Translations under genes and position numbers: made by a program
NCBI GenBank assembly: GCA_046546095.1
Contig: JBKGYK010000084.1
Location: 1 to 11,967, forward strand
Direction of reading: 5' to 3'
Length of the DNA stretch: 11,967 nucleotides
Source of the DNA: JAQIBY01 sp046546095
Lineage (GTDB): Bacteria; Bacteroidota; Bacteroidia; Bacteroidales; ML635J-15
The notes under the pieces: model-generated
Told to the model about the DNA's origin: nothing
What the model saw: the letters and a program-made list of their open reading frames with translations, nothing else
Databases searched by the model: none
Part shown: piece by piece, positions 6,052 to 11,967 of the stretch
Layout of the letters: each line of letters opens with the position of its first letter
Numbering within the stretch: position 1 is the stretch's first letter

Positions 6052-8022
6052 CTATTGTTCAGCAATTTTTTTCAGCACATCTTCATGAATGGTAATTTCA
6101 TATTTATCATGCAATGCTTCAAGCCAGTCTTTTTCAAGTTGATTCTGGTAATCCGCTGTAACAAGTCCACGGGCTTCACTGAGTTTTTTCACGGTGGGCT
6201 CATGCTTGCGAATATACAGAACTGATTCATCTTCCGCCTGCAATACTTCTCCTTTTTTATTCAGTTTCTTGCTGTATTCTTTCACCATTTCAGTGATTTG
6301 GGCATCAGAGCCTTTCTCATATATCTTCCAGTATGCTTTGGAGACATTTTCCTCGTCTTCTGTATTATACAGACTGTCAATTTCTTCCCAGCTAAGATCA
6401 TCCTGCTTTTTAAACATTTCTTTGAGTTCCTTAGCCAGCTTTTTATCAGACAGATTGACTTTCTTGACTTCATACCGGGTATCCCACATGTACTTTTCCT
6501 TGTGTGCCTCATAGTATGCCTGCAATCCAGTGGTATCTTCCACAGCTTTTGACCACACCATTTTATCGGTCACATCAAAAAGCAGGATGCCATCGCGGTA
6601 TTCTTTTAGCAGATAATTGAAGCGGCTGTATTTATTTTCCAGGTTGGCTTCCTCGTAATCGAGAATTGCCTTACTGACAAATTCATCAAATTTTTCATCA
6701 ATAAATTTACTCAGATTCTGTTCACTAGATTTTCTGTTAAATTTTCTAAGGAATTCTGCAAAATCGCCTTGTGACTTCTGCGTACCGGCAAAAGAAAGAA
6801 CAGGTTTGTCCATATGCAAAGCTTCCTCAGCATCCCAGGTTCCGTAAAAAATGCTATCTGTTACTTTTGAAGCGATGGCATCCAGATTTTCTTCATGTAC
6901 TTTTGCATTGTATTCCTTTTTCAAATTCTCCACCAATGCATCTTTGGAGCGGGAGGCTCTGGCGGAATTACTGATGCGTGAGGAAAGTTTTGGTTTTTCC
7001 TCCTCAAAGCTGCCGATTTCTTCTTTATCCACAAGCTTGATAAAATGGTATCCGTAATTTGTTGTCACCAGATCTGATATTTCCCCGACGGTATCCAGCT
7101 TATAAGCGGCATTTTCAAACACACTGATCATTTTGCCACCCACACCGAACCAGGGCATCATTCCACCTGTACGGGCAGAACGCCTGTCTTCGGAATATTC
7201 TTTGGCCAGATCATGGAAATCTTCACCGGCATCCAGTTTTTCCTGTATCTCAGCAACTTTTTCTTCAGCTTTCTGCAATTGCTCTTCCGATGCATTTTTG
7301 GGCTTCAGTACCATGATGTGGGCTGTACGTACTCTTCCTTTGGCCGGTCTTTTGTCTTCTACTTTTATGATATGATAACCGAAGCGGGTTCTGACAATAT
7401 CAGAAACTTCCCCAACCGGTGTTTCATAGGCAGCAGATTCAAAAGGATAAACCATACCAAACACGGTAAACCATCCCAGGTTTCCTTCATTGGATTTTAC
7501 TGATTTATCTTCAGAGTGTTTGACTGCAAGCCTGGAGAAATCCTCTCCGTCCACGGCTTTTTCTCTTACAGATGAAATTTTATTATAGGCCTCAAGGGTA
7601 TCTTCCGGGCTGGCATCCGGTCCTGCTTCAATCAGAATGTGTGAAGCCTTAACATCGTACTTCTTGCGTTCATAGGCTTCCTTCAGCAATTCTTCCTCTA
7701 CTGATTTGTCTGTCAGGTAAGGTTCAGCAAGTTGTGAACGATATCCTTCAAGCTCCTGTTTGAAGCTTTTCACTGTATCCAGTCCCATGTTTCTTGCTTC
7801 AACAACTTTAAGCTTGAAATTCACAAAAAGGTCCATATAACTTTTCAGTGAATCAAGATTATATCTGTCACCCCTGACATCATTATTCTTGTTGTAGATG
7901 TGCAGAAATTCATCAACTGTCACTTTTTCAGGACCAATCTCTACCAGGATTTCATCGCCCTGCTGTGCAAATGCACTGGTGGCAAAAAGGCTGATCATCA
8001 GAATTATAACACTTTTCTTCAT
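6052..8022 (-). CDS. Periplasmic double-parvulin peptidyl-prolyl isomerase (656 aa)
   Basis: This is a secreted PPIase/chaperone of the SurA-PpiD superfamily. Residues 1-19 form a signal peptide ending TSAFA. An N-terminal helical chaperone segment follows (20-120). Two complete parvulin domains come next: 124-222 with H128 (ASHILIEA) and H217 (RFGYHIIKV), and 231-331 with H235 (TAHIMVLK) and H326 (NYGYHFIKL). Both keep the paired histidines and the GGxxxW/F-type core (GNLGWF, GGMMPWF), so both look catalytically competent, unlike the SurA homologue downstream. The last ~320 residues form a mostly helical Lys/Glu-rich module containing LLKEYRDGILLFDVTDKMVW, which I recognise as characteristic of Bacteroidota homologues of this size. 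The gene starts 28 bp after guaB and so is probably co-transcribed with it. Confidence 0.9.
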   Translation of the reverse strand: MKKSVIILMISLFATSAFAQQGDEILVEIGPEKVTVDEFLHIYNKNNDVRGDRYNLDSLKSYMDLFVNFKLKVVEARNMGLDTVKSFKQELEGYRSQLAEPYLTDKSVEEELLKEAYERKKYDVKASHILIEAGPDASPEDTLEAYNKISSVREKAVDGEDFSRLAVKHSEDKSVKSNEGNLGWFTVFGMVYPFESAAYETPVGEVSDIVRTRFGYHIIKVEDKRPAKGRVRTAHIMVLKPKNASEEQLQKAEEKVAEIQEKLDAGEDFHDLAKEYSEDRRSARTGGMMPWFGVGGKMISVFENAAYKLDTVGEISDLVTTNYGYHFIKLVDKEEIGSFEEEKPKLSSRISNSARASRSKDALVENLKKEYNAKVHEENLDAIASKVTDSIFYGTWDAEEALHMDKPVLSFAGTQKSQGDFAEFLRKFNRKSSEQNLSKFIDEKFDEFVSKAILDYEEANLENKYSRFNYLLKEYRDGILLFDVTDKMVWSKAVEDTTGLQAYYEAHKEKYMWDTRYEVKKVNLSDKKLAKELKEMFKKQDDLSWEEIDSLYNTEDEENVSKAYWKIYEKGSDAQITEMVKEYSKKLNKKGEVLQAEDESVLYIRKHEPTVKKLSEARGLVTADYQNQLEKDWLEALHDKYEITIHEDVLKKIAEQ

Positions 8023-8050
8023 AGTATATTTGATTTTAGATTCATTTCAA

Positions 8051-9529
8051 TTAATAATCTCTGCTGTAATTTGGTGCTTCGCGTGTAATAGCCACATCAT
8101 GCGGGTGGCCTTCGATCATTCCGGAATTTGTGATCATGACAAACCGGCCATCTTTCTGCAGGACTTCCACATTGGCTGCACCGCAATAACCCATACCGGC
8201 TCTCAGTCCACCAATAAGCTGATAAACTACTTCTCCCAGTGTACCTTTGTATGGTACTCTGGCAGCGATACCTTCGGGCACAAGTTTTGAAGCATCAGAT
8301 TCATCAGCCTGGAAATACCTGTCTTTGGAGCCTTTTTGCATAGCTTCAATGGACCCCATTCCACGATATGATTTAAATTTACGTCCGTTATAAATGATGG
8401 TTTCACCCGGAGATTCTTCTGTGCCGGCAAAAAGCGAACCTGCCATAACAGATGAAGCACCGGCGGCCAGGGCTTTCACGATATCACCTGAGTAGCGCAG
8501 GCCACCATCAGCAATCACCGGAATCCCGCGTGGGATCATTACTTCTGCCACATTAAATACGGCACTCAGTTGTGGCATTCCCACACCAGCAATCACACGT
8601 GTTGTGCAGATTGAGCCGGGGCCAATCCCTACTTTCACAGCGTCTGCCCCATGATCGGCAAGCATTTTTGCTGCTTCTGCAGTAGCAATATTTCCTACAA
8701 CCACATCAATGTCTTTATACAGGGATTTTACACGTGTGAGAACTTCTGTAACGGATTTGGTATGTCCATGGGCGGTATCAATTACGATGGCATCAACACC
8801 GGCTTCAACCAAAGCATTTACCCGTTGGTAGGTATCACCTGAAATGCCAACAGCCGCTGCTACTCGAAGTCTTCCCTGTTCATCTTTACAGGCATTCGGA
8901 CGGTCTTTTGCCTTAAAAATATCCTTGTAGGTAATCAGGCCAACCAGTTTATTGTCACTGTCCACAACAGGCAACTTTTCTATCTTATGTTTTTCCAGTA
9001 TGGCAGCAGCCTGTTCCAGGTCAGTTTTCTGGCCTGTAGTGATGATATTTTCTGTAGTCATTACTTCGCTCACTTTTTTCTCCATCCTGGTTTCAAAGCG
9101 TAGGTCACGATTTGTTACAATGCCCTCTAAAAAACCTTCAGCATCTACAACGGGAATACCACCAATTTTATTTTCTTTCATAATATCCAGCACATTTCCT
9201 ACCGTAAGATTGGAGGTGACAGTGATGGGGTCGTATATCATGCCGTTATCAGCACGCTTAACCTTGCGCACATGCAAAGCCTGTTGCCCGATGCTCATAT
9301 TCTTGTGTACAACACCTATCCCTCCATCTCTGGCAAGGGCTATGGCCATGCCGGCTTCTGTCACTGTGTCCATTGCTGCCGAGACAATGGGCATATTCAG
9401 TTGAATATTTTTACTGAATTTGGTACTGATGCTCACCTCGTTGGGCAGAACTTCAGAATATGCGGGGACCATGAGAACATCATCAAATGTTAACCCCTCT
9501 CCGATAATTTTTTTGGACGATAATGACAT
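8051..9529 (-). CDS. guaB: IMP dehydrogenase
   Basis: The enzyme oxidises IMP to XMP with NAD+, the committed step of GTP synthesis, in the cytoplasm. The frame is open 55 codons further upstream, but ATG 9529 gives the usual 492-residue length and begins just before the conserved GLTFDDVLMVP. The barrel is split by a CBS pair (about 95-205) with NKIGGIPVVD and HKIEKLPVVD. Catalytic C308 lies in GIGPGSICTT. D251 lies in DTAHGH, the flap dyad R404-Y405 in SKDRYFQ, and the phosphate-binding DGGLRYSGD at 341-349. All key residues are present. It is the first gene of the operon with three envelope chaperones, so housekeeping purine synthesis and outer-membrane protein folding share one promoter. 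No purine riboswitch is visible in the short leader. Confidence 0.97.
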   Translation of the reverse strand: MSLSSKKIIGEGLTFDDVLMVPAYSEVLPNEVSISTKFSKNIQLNMPIVSAAMDTVTEAGMAIALARDGGIGVVHKNMSIGQQALHVRKVKRADNGMIYDPITVTSNLTVGNVLDIMKENKIGGIPVVDAEGFLEGIVTNRDLRFETRMEKKVSEVMTTENIITTGQKTDLEQAAAILEKHKIEKLPVVDSDNKLVGLITYKDIFKAKDRPNACKDEQGRLRVAAAVGISGDTYQRVNALVEAGVDAIVIDTAHGHTKSVTEVLTRVKSLYKDIDVVVGNIATAEAAKMLADHGADAVKVGIGPGSICTTRVIAGVGMPQLSAVFNVAEVMIPRGIPVIADGGLRYSGDIVKALAAGASSVMAGSLFAGTEESPGETIIYNGRKFKSYRGMGSIEAMQKGSKDRYFQADESDASKLVPEGIAARVPYKGTLGEVVYQLIGGLRAGMGYCGAANVEVLQKDGRFVMITNSGMIEGHPHDVAITREAPNYSRDY

Positions 9530-9555
9530 GATAATTCTATTTAATTTATGGTGTA

Positions 9556-9584
9556 CGAAAATACAATTTTTTTCCGGATGCAAA
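9556..9584 (-). promoter_or_regulatory. Candidate promoter of the guaB operon
   Basis: On the minus strand TTTG (9581-9584) is followed after 17 nt by TATTTTCG (9556-9563), one base off the Bacteroidota -7 consensus TAnnTTTG. The predicted leader before ATG 9529 is only about 20 nt. I see no gene in the rest of the 9530-9736 interval. Confidence 0.45.
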
Positions 9585-9736
9585 AAAGGGAAAACAGCTT
9601 TGTAGCAACAAGTCCGGGAATGCTTATTCCTGAAGAATTTCAGACCAGGCCGTTTTACAGCCACAGACCTCTGTTTCTCATGCCCTGCAGACAAAATCCA
9701 CAGGCTTTTTTGTACAGAAAAGATGCGATAAGCGAT

Positions 9737-9773
9737 AAAAAAACCGGATAACAGAAATTTTTCTGATACCCGG
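9737..9773 (-). terminator. Terminator of the gapN-like gene
   Basis: On the minus strand a 30-nt imperfect hairpin (9744-9773, CCGG ends, CAGAAA/TTTCTG inner stem, two mismatches) is followed by seven T (9737-9743). It lies 24 bp after the dehydrogenase stop and separates that gene from the guaB operon. Confidence 0.85.
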
Positions 9774-9797
9774 CATCTCTAAAAACATGAAACATTA

Positions 9798-11402
9798 TCA
9801 CAAAATATAATCTGTTGACAGGAAAGATGATTTGTTATTCCGGATAATATCACGGATAACTTCCTTATTTTCCTCGGTTTCTTTGGCGGCCACAATGCTG
9901 CGGATACTAAAGGATCGTAAAGCATCAAAGACGGACAAGGTACCCTCGGCAGAGTCTTTGCGTCCGGTAAAAGGAAATGTATCCGGCCCGCGCTGACACT
10001 GGGAATTGATATTCACACGACAAAGCTGATTCACAAGCGGATCAATCAGATGGGCAATTTTATCGCTGTCAGAACCAAACAGACTTACCTGCTGACCATA
10101 TTTGGAATCGATGATATATTGCAGTGGCACCTCAATATCACTGAACTCTGCTACCGGAATTACCGGACCGAATTGCTCTTCGTAGTACAGTTTCATTTTA
10201 TCATTTACCGGAAACATGATGGCCGGTGTAAAAATCTGATCTATGACTTTTGCACCATATTCAGGATTCATCAGTTCAGCACCATGAGATTTTGCATCTT
10301 CCACCAAGTCTATGAGATAATCGGTTTTGCCTGGTTCGGGCAGGGGTGTGATTTTCACATTATCTTCCCATGGCATGCCGGTTTTCAGGCTATCCACAGC
10401 TTTTATAAAAAGATCCATGAATTTATTCCTGATACTTTTGTGGACAAATATCATTTTCAAAGCAGTACAACGTTGTCCATTGAAAGAAAGTGCACCGGTA
10501 ACAATTTCCGGAATGCTTTGTTCCAGGTCTGCATCCTCCATCACAATGGCAGCATTTTTTGCCTCCAGCCCGAGGATAGTACGCATGCGATGTGGTTTTG
10601 GATGTTGTACTTTAATGATATCTGCAACCTTGCTGCTACCGATAAATGCCAGGGAATTGATTTGTCCTTTTTTTACGATGGGTGTCACAACTTCGGTTCC
10701 TTTCCCGTAAATGGTATTGACCACCCCTTTGGGGAAACATTCACGGAAAAGCTGCAACAATGGTTCAAACAAAAGCACACCAACCTTTGGCGGTTTGAAT
10801 ATCACGGTATTACCCATGATAAGCGCCGGAATAAGGGTGGCGAATGTTTCATTGAGCGGGTAATTGTACGGGCCCATGCACAGAACAACACCCAATGGTG
10901 CACGCCGGATTTGTGCGATGATTCCCTCTTCAAGCCTGAGGCGACTTGTGTCCCTGTCCAGATCTTTATATGTATCAATCGTATCACGAATGTATTGCAG
11001 GGTTCTGTCAAATTCCTTTTCAGAATCTTTCAGCGATTTGCCGATTTCCCACATCAGGATTTTGACCACTTCATCCCGTTTTTCGGCCATACGTACCATA
11101 AAATTGCCCATGATCTCTGTACGCTTTTCCACACCCATCACCGGCCATTCACCACGTCCGTGGTCATAGGCACTGACGGCTGCTTGCAGAGCATTCAGTG
11201 ATTCTCTGGCAGTAAGCCGCGGATAGGAACCAAGATAATATGGTTTTTCCTGTCCCTCACACTGAACCGGAGAATAGACATCCTGAAAGTCTCCTTTCCA
11301 GAGATGAAATTCACCATCGGACAACCAGGTTTTTTGCTCAATTATTCCCGGCATCACATCACCCGGGATATCTTCTTTTTTCCACGTTTCAATTTTCCTC
11401 AT
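9798..11402 (-). CDS. gapN: GapN-like NADP-dependent glyceraldehyde-3-phosphate dehydrogenase (aldehyde dehydrogenase family)
   Basis: This cytoplasmic aldehyde dehydrogenase is most likely the non-phosphorylating enzyme that oxidises glyceraldehyde-3-phosphate directly to 3-phosphoglycerate and yields NADPH. ATG 11402 gives 534 residues. A TTG at 11435 would add 11 residues and cannot be ruled out. With this start, the oxyanion Asn is in MGPYNYPLNE (N180), the coenzyme Lys in VIFKPP (K203), the general base Glu in LGLEAKNAAIV (E280), the nucleophile Cys in FNGQRCTALK (C312), and the second coenzyme-binding Glu in EEQFGPVIP (E409). The GapN-like substrate signature is NINSQCQRGPDTFPFTGRKD near the C-terminus. 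The usual ELGGK is here LGLEAK, as in a distinct GapN-like branch. The gene is a single unit with its own promoter and terminator. Another semialdehyde substrate is possible. Confidence 0.85.
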   Translation of the reverse strand: MRKIETWKKEDIPGDVMPGIIEQKTWLSDGEFHLWKGDFQDVYSPVQCEGQEKPYYLGSYPRLTARESLNALQAAVSAYDHGRGEWPVMGVEKRTEIMGNFMVRMAEKRDEVVKILMWEIGKSLKDSEKEFDRTLQYIRDTIDTYKDLDRDTSRLRLEEGIIAQIRRAPLGVVLCMGPYNYPLNETFATLIPALIMGNTVIFKPPKVGVLLFEPLLQLFRECFPKGVVNTIYGKGTEVVTPIVKKGQINSLAFIGSSKVADIIKVQHPKPHRMRTILGLEAKNAAIVMEDADLEQSIPEIVTGALSFNGQRCTALKMIFVHKSIRNKFMDLFIKAVDSLKTGMPWEDNVKITPLPEPGKTDYLIDLVEDAKSHGAELMNPEYGAKVIDQIFTPAIMFPVNDKMKLYYEEQFGPVIPVAEFSDIEVPLQYIIDSKYGQQVSLFGSDSDKIAHLIDPLVNQLCRVNINSQCQRGPDTFPFTGRKDSAEGTLSVFDALRSFSIRSIVAAKETEENKEVIRDIIRNNKSSFLSTDYIL

Positions 11403-11458
11403 AAGCAAGTTTTTCGTTACATCAATATTTGACAATTCCGGTTTTTTTGACAGAACAG

Positions 11459-11490
11459 CAAATATAGCATTCTTTGCTCAGAACATCAAA
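11459..11490 (-). promoter_or_regulatory. Bacteroidota-type promoter of the gapN-like gene
   Basis: On the minus strand TTTG (11487-11490), a 20-nt spacer and TATATTTG (11459-11466) match the Bacteroidota consensus TTTG-N19-21-TAnnTTTG without a mismatch. The start would lie near 11452, leaving about 50 nt to ATG 11402 or about 17 nt to TTG 11435. This is the clearest promoter in the window. Confidence 0.7.
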
Positions 11491-11570
11491 GATAACAGCA
11501 CCAATCTCACATGCTTTCAGATAAACCCTCATGAAAACTATCCGATCCGGGAAGAGAAAATAAAAAAAAC

Positions 11571-11967
11571 AAGGTTCTACTGCAAATTTTCATGCCTAAG
11601 GCGGACAGGAGTGGGTAATGATTGAATTGTTGTTTTGAGTGAGAAATTATCCCAGGCAGTTCGACTTCGCTCACTACATCGCTTACAGCCTGTTTGAGAT
11701 AGCGAAGACTTCACCACTTGGGACGATGTCCCAAGCTCCGATATCCCAGGCTTACAGCCTGTTTGGGAAAGCATCGAAACCGAAGCAAATAATAAATAGA
11801 GTGAATCAAATATGAGTGCAAAATTGGAAAACAAATGGATTTTAATTAATTTTAAAGCCTGAAAGCGATGCAGTGAGCGGCGTCGAACTGCCTTAAATAA
11901 CCCAACTTGGGGCAACGTCCCAAGTAAATATATCACGGTAGAAATAAAGGCTGAAAGCCTTAGATAA
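11571..11967. mobile_element. Second MITE-family member, right end beyond window
   Basis: Bases 11571-11628 repeat 2699-2756 with a single mismatch, and weaker similarity continues to about 11645. The copy therefore begins with the same terminal repeat, GGTTCTACTGCAAATTT. The interior differs. It has a 31-bp inverted repeat (11654-11684 and 11863-11893, 28 of 31 paired), a perfect hairpin CTTGGGAC-GAT-GTCCCAAG (11717-11735), a related 9-bp hairpin at 11905-11925, a direct repeat GCTTACAGCCTGTTT (11681 and 11750), and AAGGCTGAAAGCCTT near the right edge. The expected right terminal repeat GCAGTAGAACC is not reached before 11967. I see no gene in 11491-11967. Confidence 0.7.

Noticed and set aside
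9530..9555. A purine riboswitch in front of guaB
   Set aside because: The leader before the start codon is only about 20-25 nt if the promoter is right, and no three-way junction is visible.
9530..9694. 55-codon upstream extension of guaB
   Set aside because: It would overlap the likely promoter. IMP dehydrogenases of this family start shortly before GLTFDDVL, and the extension has no recognisable motif.
10050..11201. A 383-codon plus-strand open frame
   Set aside because: It is antisense to the well-supported GapN-like gene in a fixed frame relation. The product is rich in His, Phe, Cys and Ile without motifs, typical of a shadow frame.
11577..11936. A 119-codon minus-strand open frame at the right edge
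   Set aside because: It lies wholly within the palindromic MITE-like repeat. Its product contains the repeat-derived SQTGCK word twice and has no protein-like domain.

Overview
The window looks like a chromosomal segment of a Bacteroidota bacterium, probably of the Bacteroidales/Marinilabiliales type. The evidence is the absence of Shine-Dalgarno sequences, several matches to the Bacteroidota promoter pattern (TTTG, about 20 nt, TAnnTTTG), three secreted SurA/PpiD-like chaperones in tandem behind guaB, an Fe-type superoxide dismutase, and short Cys lipoproteins. No taxon below phylum can be fixed from the sequence alone.

Left part (1-1790), accessory in character and visibly AT-rich. It holds the 3' end of a probable AlwI-family type II restriction endonuclease, then an orphan Cys-rich lipoprotein gene. 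Each of these two genes is followed by a copy of the same ~70-bp GC-rich repeat (374-442 and 1360-1432). The lipoprotein gene is also bracketed by a short inverted motif, GAGTTATGGCTC before it and GAGCCATAAT after it. This layout resembles mobile gene cassettes. A ~360-bp non-coding stretch follows, up to a tRNA-Arg(CCT) on the minus strand.

Middle part (1791-3720). The tRNA is followed by a plus-strand MBL-fold hydrolase gene and the superoxide dismutase gene. Between these two genes sits a complete 280-bp non-autonomous transposable element (MITE) with terminal inverted repeats, a perfect 21-bp internal inverted repeat, an internal bidirectional terminator and a perfect 8-bp target-site duplication. 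A strong bidirectional terminator at 3673-3719 separates sod from the convergent minus-strand operon.

Minus-strand operon (9584 down to 3673): promoter, guaB (IMP dehydrogenase), a 656-residue double-parvulin PPIase, a SurA-like lipoprotein, then a SurA homologue. The three last proteins are predicted periplasmic or envelope-anchored and probably escort outer-membrane proteins. A 15-bp hairpin lies between the first and second chaperone genes and may tune expression inside the operon.

Right part (9737-11967). A separate minus-strand unit holds a GapN-like non-phosphorylating glyceraldehyde-3-phosphate dehydrogenase, with a clear Bacteroidota promoter and its own terminator. The final ~400 bp is a second, differently built member of the MITE family. 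It shares the first ~60-75 bp with the complete copy but has other internal palindromes, and it runs off the window edge.
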